DNA of 64,000 nt from assembly GCA_964502095.1 (NCBI GenBank), contig CAZCUF010000009.1, forward strand, positions 1-64,000. The letters run 5' to 3'. Positions within the stretch are counted from its first letter, which is position 1, and each line of letters starts with the position of its first letter. Under the pieces are notes generated by a model that saw only the letters and a list, made by a program, of their open reading frames with translations, was not told the origin of the DNA and searched no databases. Origin of the DNA: JACPVF01 sp964502095. GTDB lineage: Bacteria; Chloroflexota; Anaerolineae; Anaerolineales; Villigracilaceae. Position numbers and translations under genes: made by a program. Below, piece by piece: positions 1 to 8,576 of this stretch.

Positions 1-94
1 TGGTTTTGTAGTTCATGTGCCTATTATGGCACACTTATGCAAGAGGTCTATTAAAGATTTAATTCGAATACTGTACATGGAGAATATTTAATTT

Positions 95-1348
95 ATGAAA
101 TCCGATCTTGATGCTCTGATGCAGGCCCGTAACCTGGATGCCCTTGTGGTTTTTGGAAATGCGGAACATAACCCGCCCATGTATTATCTGACGGGCGGCG
201 GACATATCAGCAACGCGACCCTGATCAAAAAACGCGGCGAAACGCCGGTTTTATTTCACGGCGATATGGAACGCGATGAAGCCGCTAAAACCGGCCTGAA
301 GACTCAATCGTTCAGCGCGTATCCGGTTCGAGAATTTCTCAAACAAGCCGATGACGATCTGCCGCGTGCCAGCGCGCTCATATTGAAGAAGATGCTGGCC
401 GACGTGGGTTTGACCAGCGGACGGATCGGCGTGTACGGTCATACGGAACTGGGAGGCGCGTTTGCCAGCCTGACGAGTTTCCAACGCGTCGTTCCCGAAT
501 TTGAATTGGTCGGCGAATCCAGCATGGACTCGGTTTTTACCCGTGCCATGGAAACGAAAGACGAATCCGAGGTCGAGCGCATTCGGCGTATGGGAGCAGT
601 CACCACCGAGGTTGTGCGCCTGACTGCGGAGTATCTCACGGCCTGCGACGTGCGCGAAGACGAAGTTCTATTGAATGAACACGGCCAGCCGCTGAAACTG
701 GGCGAAGTTAGAGACAGGATTCGCTTATGGGTGGCGGAGCGCGGCGCGGAATTACCAGACGGTTTTATTTTCGCCATTGGGCGCGACGCGGGCGTGCCTC
801 ACTCGCAGGGTAATCCCGACGATCTGATGCGCCTTGGGCAGACGATTGTTTACGATATCTATCCTGCCGAATCGGGCGGCGGATATTTTTACGATTTTAC
901 GCGCACGTGGAGTCTCGGTTACGCCGCGCCCGAGGCGCAAGCGCTTTACGATCAAGTGAAGGAGATATTCGACCGTTTGATGGATAATTTCGACTTGAAT
1001 GCTTCCTTCAAAGATTATCAAAAGATGACCTGCGAATATTTCGAGTCGCATGGGCACCCATCGCCGTTGAATACCGCATCGCCGGTGGCAGGTTATGTTC
1101 ACAGCCTCGGCCACGGCGTTGGTTTGAACATCCACGAGCGGCCGTTCAGCGGATTGACCGCCGGCGATGAACACCGTCTCGCGGCGGGTACGGTTGTCAC
1201 ATCTGAACCGGGTTTGTATTATCCCGAAAAGGGCATGGGGTTTCGCATCGAGGATACAATTTGGGTTCGCCCCGACGGCCGCATGGAAATTCTGGCCAAG
1301 TATCCGTATGACTTCGTTTTACCGATGAAGAAATGGAAGCGGAAATGA
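95..1348 (+). CDS. M24-family metallopeptidase (Xaa-Pro aminopeptidase-like)
   Basis: A 417-residue protein with an N-terminal creatinase/prolidase-type domain and a C-terminal pita-bread peptidase fold. Likely M24 metal ligands are visible in order: an Asp in YDIYP and an Asp in YDFTRTW, His in HSLGHGVGLNIHE, Glu in TSEPGLYYP and a final Glu in RIEDTIWV. Family members remove N-terminal residues before proline or act on related dipeptides in the cytoplasm. No signal peptide is seen. The start has a GGAG about 13 bases upstream. A short palindrome (TGTGCC, 6-base loop, GGCACA, 16-33) lies further upstream and could be an operator. It overlaps tsaD by the ATGA arrangement, so the two are probably co-transcribed. 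The exact substrate is not readable. Confidence 0.93.
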   Translation: MKSDLDALMQARNLDALVVFGNAEHNPPMYYLTGGGHISNATLIKKRGETPVLFHGDMERDEAAKTGLKTQSFSAYPVREFLKQADDDLPRASALILKKMLADVGLTSGRIGVYGHTELGGAFASLTSFQRVVPEFELVGESSMDSVFTRAMETKDESEVERIRRMGAVTTEVVRLTAEYLTACDVREDEVLLNEHGQPLKLGEVRDRIRLWVAERGAELPDGFIFAIGRDAGVPHSQGNPDDLMRLGQTIVYDIYPAESGGGYFYDFTRTWSLGYAAPEAQALYDQVKEIFDRLMDNFDLNASFKDYQKMTCEYFESHGHPSPLNTASPVAGYVHSLGHGVGLNIHERPFSGLTAGDEHRLAAGTVVTSEPGLYYPEKGMGFRIEDTIWVRPDGRMEILAKYPYDFVLPMKKWKRK

Positions 1349-2373
1349 CCGATCTGAGACCCGCCCGCGTGCTCGCCATCGAAACCTCCTGCGATGAAAC
1401 CGCCTGCGCTGTGATCGAAAATGGGCGCGCCCTGCTTTCCTCGGTGGTCGCCTCGCAAATGGACATTCATGCGCGCTACGGCGGCGTCTTTCCCGAGGTG
1501 GCCTCGCGCCAGCACGTGCTTTCGATTGTGCCTGTCATCGAGCAGGCGCTGAATCAGGCGCATTTGGCGCTCAACGAAGTGGATGCAGTCGCGGTCACGC
1601 GCGGGCCGGGGTTGGCTGGCTCGCTGGTGGTGGGCGTGAATGCCGCCAAAGGCCTGGCGCTGGGCGCGGGCCTGCCGTTGATCGGCGTTAATCACCTTGA
1701 AGGACATATTTATTCCTCGTGGATTTTCAACGCCGGGGAACCGACCCCGCCCGCGCCTCAATTTCCATTGATGGCCCTGCTTGTTTCCGGCGGACACACT
1801 GAGTTGAACTTGATGACCGACCATCTCACATACCGCCGCCTCGGTTCCACTCTGGACGATGCGGCTGGCGAGGCTTTCGACAAAGTCGCGCGCCTGCTGG
1901 GGCTCGCCTATCCCGGCGGCCCGGCGGTGCAGAAAGCTTCTGAAGAAGGCGATGCGAGCCGCTTCCGCTTTCCGCGCGCCTGGCTGGAGGGCACATGGAA
2001 CTTTTCGTTCAGCGGAGTCAAAACTGCAGTGTTGAATCAAGTGAACGAATTGAAGAAGAAAGGCAGTAACCTGCCGGTGGAAGATTTGGCCGCCAGCTTT
2101 CAGGCCGCAGTCGTGGATGTGCTCTTCAATAAAGCCATGCGCGCTGCGCGCGAATTCAACGCCAAAGAAATTCTGGTGGCGGGCGGCGTTTCCGCCAACC
2201 GCGCCCTGCGCAAGGAATTTCAATCGCAGACGGAATTCAAAGTTCATATTCCCCCGCTTTCCTTGTGCACCGATAATGCGGCTATGATCGGCGCGGCCGG
2301 ATACTATCGTTTTGCATTCGGCCATCTCTCGCCGCTCGATATGGACGTTCAGCCCACCTGGCCGCTCTCCTGA
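1345..2373 (+). CDS. tsaD: tRNA N6-adenosine threonylcarbamoyltransferase TsaD
   Basis: TsaD (Kae1/Gcp family, ASKHA fold) transfers the threonylcarbamoyl group from TC-AMP to A37 of ANN-decoding tRNAs. The N-terminus carries AIETSCDETA, the metal-binding HLEGH motif follows NH, and VSGGHTEL and GGVSANRALR match the nucleotide-binding loops. About 342 residues is normal for the bacterial form. I chose the ATG at 1345, four codons inside the longest frame, because it overlaps the upstream stop as ATGA, typical of translational coupling. The partner enzyme making TC-AMP is encoded convergently at 2558-3181. TsaB and TsaE are not seen here. Confidence 0.97.
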   Translation: MTDLRPARVLAIETSCDETACAVIENGRALLSSVVASQMDIHARYGGVFPEVASRQHVLSIVPVIEQALNQAHLALNEVDAVAVTRGPGLAGSLVVGVNAAKGLALGAGLPLIGVNHLEGHIYSSWIFNAGEPTPPAPQFPLMALLVSGGHTELNLMTDHLTYRRLGSTLDDAAGEAFDKVARLLGLAYPGGPAVQKASEEGDASRFRFPRAWLEGTWNFSFSGVKTAVLNQVNELKKKGSNLPVEDLAASFQAAVVDVLFNKAMRAAREFNAKEILVAGGVSANRALRKEFQSQTEFKVHIPPLSLCTDNAAMIGAAGYYRFAFGHLSPLDMDVQPTWPLS

Positions 2374-2383
2374 TTTAAAACCC

Positions 2384-2421
2384 AAACCCCGTTGAGGATC
2401 GGCCCAGATCCTGCGGGGTTT
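2384..2421. terminator. Bidirectional hairpin between tsaD and the convergent tsaC
   Basis: AAACCCCG (2384-2391) pairs with CGGGGTTT (2414-2421), and AGGATC (2395-2400) with GATCCT (2407-2412), with a small internal bulge and a 6-base loop. On the minus strand it runs into GGGTTTTAAA, so it would work best for the uvrC-to-tsaC operon. The rest of 2422-2557 shows nothing I can name. Confidence 0.6.
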
Positions 2422-2557
2422 GAAGAGGAGAATGCAACCTTCATTATATGCAATGACTTTAATTGAAGCTGAACTGAAGCTGAAATCGAGATAAGAGTTT
2501 AATTGCCTGTAGTCGCTCACACGGCATGAGAATTATCCCCAAATCTGTACAGTTGGG

Positions 2558-3181
2558 TTAAGAGTTTTCCAGTACGGCGCGAATTTGTTCGAGGCTTATG
2601 GGGCCTGCGCGTAAAATCTCCGGTTCGTCACTCAGACAATTCACCAGCGTGGATGGAATGCCGCCCGGCGTTCCGCCTCCATCCAGGACGAGCGGGATGC
2701 GTCCGTTTAATTGACTTAATACCTGCTCCGCGTGCATTGGGCTGGCCTGTCCCGAAAGATTGGCAGAGGTCACTGCCATCGGCCCCGCCGCGCGCAACAG
2801 GGCGCGCGCAACTTCGTGATCCGGCACGCGTACCGCCACTGTGTCTGTGGCAGAGACGGCTTCGGGGAGAGTCGGCAATTTGGGGACAACCAGTGTTACA
2901 GGTCCGGGCCAGAAGCGGGAAGCCAGAACGCGCGCCATGTTTGGCAGGCCGGCCGCGACCTTGTCAACATCGGCGGCGTCAGCCAGTAAAATCGGAATCG
3001 CTTTTTCCACGGGACGATTTTTCGCGGCGTAAATCGATTCAACTGCCGCGCCGTCGAACGCCAGCGCGCCGACTCCGTAAACCGTATCGGTTGGAAACGC
3101 CACCAATCCGCCCGCGCGCAAAATTTCGAGCGCCCGCGCGATAGTATCAGGCCGGGAGGCGGGGAGCAATTCTGTTTTCAT
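2558..3181 (-). CDS. tsaC: L-threonylcarbamoyladenylate synthase (YrdC/Sua5 domain)
   Basis: About 207 residues of YrdC/Sua5 fold. It makes threonylcarbamoyl-AMP from Thr, bicarbonate and ATP, the substrate for TsaD. Family features are GLVAFPTDTVYGVGALA near the N-terminus, the KNRP segment of the nucleotide site, and TSANLSGQASP. A longer frame exists (to 3343), but its extra 54 residues are Arg/His-rich and lie inside prmC, so I place the start at the ATG at 3181, which overlaps the prmC stop as ATGA. It is the last gene of the minus-strand operon that also holds prfA and prmC, a common linkage of translation and tRNA-modification genes. Confidence 0.95.
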   Translation of the reverse strand: MKTELLPASRPDTIARALEILRAGGLVAFPTDTVYGVGALAFDGAAVESIYAAKNRPVEKAIPILLADAADVDKVAAGLPNMARVLASRFWPGPVTLVVPKLPTLPEAVSATDTVAVRVPDHEVARALLRAAGPMAVTSANLSGQASPMHAEQVLSQLNGRIPLVLDGGGTPGGIPSTLVNCLSDEPEILRAGPISLEQIRAVLENS

Positions 3182-4038
3182 GAGATCGCCGGTAATTGGA
3201 TTTCGATCAGGCGGTCGCGGCCGGTGAGGTCGCGCTGTAAATGGATTTCGGCCGCGGAAAAAGAATCGTACGCGAGCGAAAGGGCTTTCGTGCCCTGACT
3301 GGCTTCGATCTCGAGCATGATGCGTCCGCCGGGCGCCAGCCATTCGGGCGCGATCTCAAGCAGGCGGCGGATCGTTTCGAGACCGTCTTTGCCGCCGTTT
3401 AATGCGATCTCCGGCTCGCGGCCGTAAACTTGTAAATTGTGTAACGTTTGCGTGGGGATATAAGGCAGGTTGGCGCAGATCAAATCGAAGTGCAAGTCTG
3501 TGGAAATGAATTTGGGGTATGGCGGCAGGATATCGCATTGGATGAAATCCACGCGTGAAATCACGTCGAATTTGCGGGCGTTTTGGCGCGCCACCTTCAG
3601 CGCGGATAACGAGATGTCGGTCGCCGTGAGACGCGCGTCTTTGACGTTCATGGCAATCGAAAGGCCGATCGCGCCCGAGCCGGTGCCTACATCCGCAATT
3701 GTGCGTCGTTCGGGCGAAGCTTGCAACCAGGCAATGGCGCGCTCCACCAGCAATTCGGTTTCGGGCCGCGGAATGAGCACGTCGCGCGTAATGTCGAAGT
3801 CGAGGCCGAAAAATTCCCAATGACCGAGTACATAGGGCAGGGGAATATCGGCTTCGAGCTGGCTCATGGCCGATTCAACGGTGGCAAGTTCGGGCGTGGA
3901 AAGAATCGTCTCCGGGTGTGCGAGGAGCCATGTGCGCGGTTTGCTCAGCGTGTGCGCGAGAAGCACTTGCGCGTCGAGTTCGGGACAATCGCCTGTCAGC
4001 CGCTCGGATAATTGATTCAGAAGTTCGCTTACATTCAC
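3178..4038 (-). CDS. prmC: Release factor glutamine N5-methyltransferase PrmC
   Basis: A 286-residue SAM methyltransferase that methylates the Gln of the GGQ motif in release factors. An N-terminal helical domain (1-75) precedes a Rossmann methyltransferase domain with IADVGTGSGAIGLSIA (motif I, about 113-129), the acidic loop TATD and the catalytic tetrapeptide at about 190-193. That tetrapeptide reads NLPY rather than the usual NPPY. It directly follows its substrate gene prfA (27-base gap) and overlaps the next gene by ATGA. The family call is secure from gene order and motifs. Confidence 0.95.
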   Translation of the reverse strand: MNVSELLNQLSERLTGDCPELDAQVLLAHTLSKPRTWLLAHPETILSTPELATVESAMSQLEADIPLPYVLGHWEFFGLDFDITRDVLIPRPETELLVERAIAWLQASPERRTIADVGTGSGAIGLSIAMNVKDARLTATDISLSALKVARQNARKFDVISRVDFIQCDILPPYPKFISTDLHFDLICANLPYIPTQTLHNLQVYGREPEIALNGGKDGLETIRRLLEIAPEWLAPGGRIMLEIEASQGTKALSLAYDSFSAAEIHLQRDLTGRDRLIEIQLPAIS

Positions 4039-4064
4039 GCTGGCTCTCTCGGATTCAAACGGCG

Positions 4065-5144
4065 TTAATCGTCCTCGTCATCCGCGCCTGTGGCGGCCAG
4101 GCGATCCGCTTCGTCGCGCGTAGACAGTTCCTCGATGAATTGTTCGATGTCGCCGTCCATGATGGCGGGCAGGTTGTAAACGGACAAACCGATGCGGTGG
4201 TCGGTAACGCGGTTCTGCGGATAATTGTAGGTGCGAATCTTTTCGGACCGTTCGCCGGTTCCCACTTGTGAACGGCGGTTGGCTTCGAGTTCCGCGCGGC
4301 GTTTGGCTTCCTCCATCTCATACAGCCGCGCCCGCAAAATGGACAGGGCGCGCATTTTATTTTGCAGTTGCGAGCGTTCGTCCTGGCAGGTGACGACCAT
4401 ACCGGTTGGCTTATGATACAAACGCACGGCGGTCGAGTTCTTTTGCACGTTTTGGCCGCCCGCGCCGGACGAGCGATACACTTCGATCTCGATGTCCGAT
4501 TCGGGGATGTCAATTTCCACTTCATCTACTTCAGCCAGCACGGCAACGGTGGCGGTTGAGGTGTGGATGCGTCCCTGCGCTTCGGTGGCGGGCACGCGTT
4601 GTACGCGGTGTACGCCCGACTCGTATTTCAATTTCGAGAACGCGCCCTTGCCTTTGATCTCGAAGATCACTTCTTTGTAGCCGCCCACGCCGATCGCATT
4701 TTCAGAGAGAATGCCCGTCTTCCAGCGATGGTCTTCGGCATAACGCGTGTACATACGGAACAGGTCTGCGGCAAAAATGGCGGCTTCGTCGCCGCCCGCG
4801 CCGGCCCGAATTTCCATGATGACGTTCTTCTCATCGCGCGGGTCTTTCGGCACCAGCAGGGATTTGATTTCCTTTTCCAGTTTTTCGATCCTGGGGGTCT
4901 GCTCGGCCACGTCCGCCTCGGCCAGCGCGCGCAGGTCCGCGTCACTCTCAGACTCGAGGATGGCGCGCGCTTCGTCGAGGCTTTTTAGCGCCTGACGGTA
5001 GCCGCGCGCCTTCTCGACGATCTCATCCAAATCCACGCGTTCCTTGTTGATCTCGGCCGCGCGCTGATAGTTATTGCCCACTTCGAGCAATTCGCGTCCC
5101 AGTTGTTCGTATCGTTCTTCGATGCCTTGTAATTTGTCGAGCAT
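4065..5144 (-). CDS. prfA: Peptide chain release factor 1
   Basis: A 359-residue class I release factor. The stop-codon-reading tripeptide is PAT (185-187, in RVPATEAQG), which marks RF1 (UAA/UAG) rather than RF2 (SPF). The peptidyl-tRNA hydrolysis motif GGQ is at 229-231 (SSGAGGQNVQ). The acidic coiled-coil domain 1 occupies roughly 1-110. The start is MLDKLQGIEERY. It sits upstream of prmC, which modifies it. Upstream is a 46-codon frame for a small membrane protein. Confidence 0.97.
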   Translation of the reverse strand: MLDKLQGIEERYEQLGRELLEVGNNYQRAAEINKERVDLDEIVEKARGYRQALKSLDEARAILESESDADLRALAEADVAEQTPRIEKLEKEIKSLLVPKDPRDEKNVIMEIRAGAGGDEAAIFAADLFRMYTRYAEDHRWKTGILSENAIGVGGYKEVIFEIKGKGAFSKLKYESGVHRVQRVPATEAQGRIHTSTATVAVLAEVDEVEIDIPESDIEIEVYRSSGAGGQNVQKNSTAVRLYHKPTGMVVTCQDERSQLQNKMRALSILRARLYEMEEAKRRAELEANRRSQVGTGERSEKIRTYNYPQNRVTDHRIGLSVYNLPAIMDGDIEQFIEELSTRDEADRLAATGADDEDD

Positions 5145-5308
5145 AAAAACCTTTTATTGGGGCAAAGGACGCGAAGCGCGGAGATATTCTCCCGCGTTCA
5201 CTCGCGTTCCTCGTTTACGTGTATTAAGCGGGGCAATTATACCAGCGAGCCTAACGGCCGCCTTATGATGAAACCCGTTCGACTGAAAGAGAAAACGGCC
5301 CGATCGGG

Positions 5309-5449
5309 CTAGTTGAAACTGGTCATCGAGAGCACCATCGAAAGGATCAATATCACCGAAAAAATGATGAAGATGATCTGCAGTGTCCTGCGCTGGCGCG
5401 CCTCGCGGCTCATTTTTGGTTTCTTGACTTTTCTGACTTGTTTTGCCAT
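5309..5449 (-). CDS. Predicted 46-residue single-span basic membrane protein
   Basis: This short frame starts MAKQVRKVKKPKMSREARQR, followed by a hydrophobic stretch of about 18 residues (LQIIFIIFSVILILSMVL) and a short polar end SMTSFN. The layout is a positively charged cytoplasmic N-terminus and one transmembrane helix. It begins 8 bases after the stop of the response regulator, with AGGA touching the start codon, so translation is likely coupled. I know no family for it. The overlapping longer frame on the same strand lacks any protein-like pattern. A GCCCGATCGGGC palindrome (5298-5309) lies at its stop codon. The call rests on composition and position only. Confidence 0.6.
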   Translation of the reverse strand: MAKQVRKVKKPKMSREARQRRTLQIIFIIFSVILILSMVLSMTSFN

Positions 5450-5457
5450 TCCTGCAC

Positions 5458-5838
5458 TCACGAAATAGGATGTCGTTCAAATGCCTGTTTCATCGTATGT
5501 TCGAGTTCTTCGATGGTGACGGGTTTGGTCACATATCCGTCGGCGCCGATCTCGAGCGCTTTATCCACCATCACATCGGTCGCTTCGGAGGAGAGCATGA
5601 CCACAGGCAGGTTGCGCCACTGGTCGCGGCGGCGGACGAATTCGAGCATATCCAGACCGGTGACTTCCGGCATGTTGATATCGAGAATCAGCATGTTGGG
5701 TTTTCCGCCGGATAACAGCGCCTTCGCCGCAGCGCGTGCATTGAAGAAAGAAGCGACTTCGCAATCCATCAGCTTCAGCATCAAGCTGACAGCGCGCACC
5801 ATTTCCTCATCATCGTCCACGATCCAGACTTGTTTCAT
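5458..5838 (-). CDS. Stand-alone response regulator receiver protein (CheY-like)
   Basis: A 126-residue receiver domain without an output domain. The acidic pocket is DDD at 8-10, the phospho-acceptor Asp is in MLILDINMPE (about 53), Ser follows in VVMLSSEA, and the conserved Lys is in GYVTKPV. It presumably takes phosphate from a histidine kinase encoded elsewhere and acts through protein contacts. It overlaps uvrC by ATGA and is followed within 8 bases by a small membrane-protein gene, so all may be one operon. The signal and output are not readable. Confidence 0.92.
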   Translation of the reverse strand: MKQVWIVDDDEEMVRAVSLMLKLMDCEVASFFNARAAAKALLSGGKPNMLILDINMPEVTGLDMLEFVRRRDQWRNLPVVMLSSEATDVMVDKALEIGADGYVTKPVTIEELEHTMKQAFERHPIS

Positions 5839-7706
5839 TCGAGGTTGGCCTTCAAACTTTCCGCTGTGGTCTTGTTCATGCTGGGCACGGCGGAAAGCTC
5901 CTCCACCGAAGCCTCCCTAATCTTATCCATGGAACCGAAATGTTTCAAGAGCGCTCTGCGCCGGGTGGGGCCGATGCCGGAAATTGAATCCAATTGCGAA
6001 GCCAGCCCGATCTTCGAGCGTTTCTTGCGATGCGCCGTGATTCCGTAACGATGGGCCTCGTCGCGAATCCTTTGCACCAGATACAAAGCCTGCGAATGCC
6101 GCGGCAGCATCAGGCTGTCCGATTTGTACGGGAAGAATATTTCCTCCTCCTGTTTTGCCAAACCCACTACCGGCACTTTCTCGAACAACCCAAATTCTTC
6201 CAGGACTTTGACGGCGCGGCTGAGTTGGCCTTTTCCGCCGTCCACGATGATCAGGTCCGGCAAAAAGGCGAATGACGCGTCCGGCTTGGACCCGGGCTGG
6301 TCTGCCGTTTCCTGGGCCGATTTCCATCTTCGGAATCGCCGCGTCAACATTTCCTCCATCGAGGCGAAATCGTCCGGCGCGCCGATACTGGTGCTTTCGA
6401 TGTTGAATTTCCGGTATAACTTTTTATCCGGCACGCCCTGCGTGAACACCACCATCGCGCCGACTGTCGCCACGCCCTGTGTGTGCGACACATCATAACA
6501 TTCGATGCGATTCGGAGGCTCGGTCAGCGTGAGCGCGGACCGCAATTCGGCCAAAGCCTGTTCCTGTTTGTGGGTGTCTGCCTGCCATTGAGCGCGCAAC
6601 GCCTGCAAAGTTTCGGCCGCGTTTTCTGCCGCCATTTCCACCAATTCGTGAGGCTGTCCTTCTTTCGGCACGAAGAACTCCACCTTTTCGCCGCCGCGCC
6701 GCGAGCGCAGCCACTGACTGATGATTTTGGCTTCTTCAAGCTCTTCGGGTAACAGTACCTGCTGGGGTAGATTGGCCGCTTCGGTATAAAACTGTTTGAC
6801 GAATTGCGACATGACTTCCGTATCGGCGGTGTCTTCGGTGCCTTCGAGGATGAAATATTCGCGCCCGATCAACTTTCCGCCGCGGATGAAGAAGATTTGC
6901 ACACAGGCTTCGCCGTCGGCGCGCGCCATGGCGAGCACGTCCGAATCCAGATAATCGGTGGCAAAGACGATTTTCTGCCGCTCGATAATGGATTGAATCG
7001 CCTTGAGCTGGTCGCGCAGAGACGCGGCTTTTTCAAAACGCATATCGTCGGAGGCTTTTTCCATTTCGCGCTGAATGCGCGCCACGATCTCTTCGCTGTG
7101 TCCGCTCAGGAAATCCATCAGGTCGGAGATCATTTGACGGTATTGCGCCTGGTTGACCGCGCCGATACAGGGCGCGGTGCACAGCTTGATGTCGTAGTAA
7201 AGACACGCCCGCTTGTCTTTTCCAGTGATCACGCGGTCGCAGGTCAGATAGGGGAAGATTCTGCGCAGTACATCCAGGGTTTGATACACAGCCCAGGCCG
7301 AGGTGTAGGGCCCGAAATAACGCGAACCGTCATCGGTCATTTGGCGCGTGACGGTCACTTTGGGGAATGGGTCGGCCCAGTGAACTTTGATGTACGGGTA
7401 ACGCTTATCGTCTTTGAGGCGAACGTTATACTTCGGACGGTGCTTTTTGATGAGGTTCATCTCGAGGATGAGCGCCTCAAGCTCGGACCCGACCACGATC
7501 CACTCGATATTGGCGATCTCGTGCACGAGCCGGCGTGTCTTCGCGTCATGGCTGGCGTCGGCGTGAAAATACGAGCGCACGCGGTTCTTCAGGCTGATGG
7601 CCTTGCCAACGTAGATGATCTTCCCCTCGGCGTTCTTCATGATATAGCAACCGGGTTTGGCCGGCAGTGTTTTCAAAATGCCGTTAATGTGTTCTGAAAT
7701 TTCCAT
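5835..7706 (-). CDS. uvrC: Excinuclease ABC subunit C
   Basis: UvrC makes both incisions in nucleotide excision repair with UvrB. In order: GIY-YIG nuclease domain near residues 15-95 (PGCYIMKN, IIYVGKA), UvrB-interacting UVR motif near 210-245 (EKASDDMRFEKAASLRDQL), RNase H-like endonuclease domain (ECYDVSHTQG, then LIIVDGGKGQL), and C-terminal helix-hairpin-helix DNA-binding region (SISGIGPTRRRALLKHFGS). At 623 residues it is full length. A -10 box lies only 7 bases before the ATG, so its transcript may be leaderless. It heads the minus-strand operon running to 2558. Confidence 0.97.
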   Translation of the reverse strand: MEISEHINGILKTLPAKPGCYIMKNAEGKIIYVGKAISLKNRVRSYFHADASHDAKTRRLVHEIANIEWIVVGSELEALILEMNLIKKHRPKYNVRLKDDKRYPYIKVHWADPFPKVTVTRQMTDDGSRYFGPYTSAWAVYQTLDVLRRIFPYLTCDRVITGKDKRACLYYDIKLCTAPCIGAVNQAQYRQMISDLMDFLSGHSEEIVARIQREMEKASDDMRFEKAASLRDQLKAIQSIIERQKIVFATDYLDSDVLAMARADGEACVQIFFIRGGKLIGREYFILEGTEDTADTEVMSQFVKQFYTEAANLPQQVLLPEELEEAKIISQWLRSRRGGEKVEFFVPKEGQPHELVEMAAENAAETLQALRAQWQADTHKQEQALAELRSALTLTEPPNRIECYDVSHTQGVATVGAMVVFTQGVPDKKLYRKFNIESTSIGAPDDFASMEEMLTRRFRRWKSAQETADQPGSKPDASFAFLPDLIIVDGGKGQLSRAVKVLEEFGLFEKVPVVGLAKQEEEIFFPYKSDSLMLPRHSQALYLVQRIRDEAHRYGITAHRKKRSKIGLASQLDSISGIGPTRRRALLKHFGSMDKIREASVEELSAVPSMNKTTAESLKANLE

Positions 7707-7713
7707 TTTGATA

Positions 7714-7743
7714 ATTTTACTTTACTTTGCGAAAATGACCCAA
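7714..7743 (-). promoter_or_regulatory. Predicted promoter of uvrC operon (leaderless type)
   Basis: On the minus strand TTGGGT (7743-7738), an 18-base spacer and TAAAAT (7719-7714). The -10 ends 7 bases before the uvrC ATG (7706), so transcription would begin at or next to the start codon. No Shine-Dalgarno sequence is present. Confidence 0.45.
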
Positions 7744-7751
7744 ACATCCTG

Positions 7752-7779
7752 TTGACTTTTCAACCATTGGTTATAGAAT
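7752..7779 (+). promoter_or_regulatory. Sigma70-type promoter of the Yip1-like gene
   Basis: TTGACT (7752-7757), 16-base spacer, TAGAAT (7774-7779). It is followed by an AAAGGAG ribosome site at 7795-7801 and the ATG at 7807. It diverges from the uvrC promoter. Confidence 0.6.
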
Positions 7780-7806
7780 CATCCCATTTAATGAAAAGGA
7801 GATGCT

Positions 7807-8520
7807 ATGTCTGAGCAACCTAATGTTCCGATGGTGTCCAGTTCGTCCGAATCATTCTTTCAGGTTTGGATCAGGGCATTGACCCGCCCGAGTGAGCAGA
7901 CCTATGCCGCGCTTGCCAGCGGACCGAACGTCAAAGCCGGAACCGCTTATCTTTGGATATTTATCGGTTATCTGGTGCAATTTTTCCTTGCGTCGCTGGT
8001 GCAGGGCGTGGCCGTGCGGCGGCTGATGGATCAATTTGGCAATGGCGGGCTCACCGAGTTTACCAGCGGAATCGGGGGCCGGCTGGTCGTGATGGTTTGC
8101 GGCGCGCCGATTGCCGCGGTTATCGGCACGATCTTTTTTGCCATTGGCGTGTTCATTGTTCAATGGCTGGCAAAATTATTTGGCGGCAGGGGTTCTGCCG
8201 ATCAGCTCGCTTATGTGCTGGCGGCCATTCTGACGCCTCTCCTGTTAATTTCGGGCGTCGTATCTCTGCTGAGCGCCATTCCCTACGTGGGTTTTTGCTT
8301 CAATCTAATATGGGCCCTGGTGACCTTATATGTGATCGTTCTGGAAGTTATGGCGGTCAAGGGCGTCAATCAATTTGGCTGGGGCGCGGCGATCGGCTCG
8401 TTGTTTATTCCGGGATTGGTGGTTGCCTTTATCTGCGGATGTCTGGCTGTGGCGAGTACTGCAGTGCTGGGAACTGCAGTACGCGATATCTTCCAGCAAA
8501 TGCAACAGGGAATTCAGTAA
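7807..8520 (+). CDS. Yip1-domain integral membrane protein
   Basis: 237 residues. A short polar N-terminus (about 45 residues) containing FFQVWIRALTRPSEQTYAAL is followed by about five hydrophobic segments, beginning near GTAYLWIFIGYLVQFF, with the WLAKLFGGRGSADQLAYVLA region typical of Yip1-type membrane proteins. The bacterial function is unknown. It has its own promoter and ribosome site and ends at a strong bidirectional terminator, so it is probably a single-gene unit. Confidence 0.8.
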   Translation: MSEQPNVPMVSSSSESFFQVWIRALTRPSEQTYAALASGPNVKAGTAYLWIFIGYLVQFFLASLVQGVAVRRLMDQFGNGGLTEFTSGIGGRLVVMVCGAPIAAVIGTIFFAIGVFIVQWLAKLFGGRGSADQLAYVLAAILTPLLLISGVVSLLSAIPYVGFCFNLIWALVTLYVIVLEVMAVKGVNQFGWGAAIGSLFIPGLVVAFICGCLAVASTAVLGTAVRDIFQQMQQGIQ

Positions 8521-8541
8521 CTATTGATTGGTTTATAGTGA

Positions 8542-8576
8542 AAATCTCCTGCAAAAAACGCAGGAGATTTTTTATT
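8542..8576. terminator. Intrinsic terminator between convergent genes
   Basis: A perfect 11-base stem, AAATCTCCTGC (8542-8552) with GCAGGAGATTT (8560-8570), a 7-base loop and a T-run on the plus strand. It terminates the Yip1-like gene; the minus-strand kinase gene ends at its edge. Confidence 0.9.

Noticed and set aside
1219..2520. Long open frame on the minus strand opposite tsaD
   Set aside because: It is the complement of a well-supported gene, rich in His/Arg/Gln with no protein-like pattern.
5154..5480. 108-codon frame covering the same bases as the small membrane protein
   Set aside because: It has no hydrophobic segment or motif, overlaps the response regulator end and looks like the shadow of the 46-codon frame.
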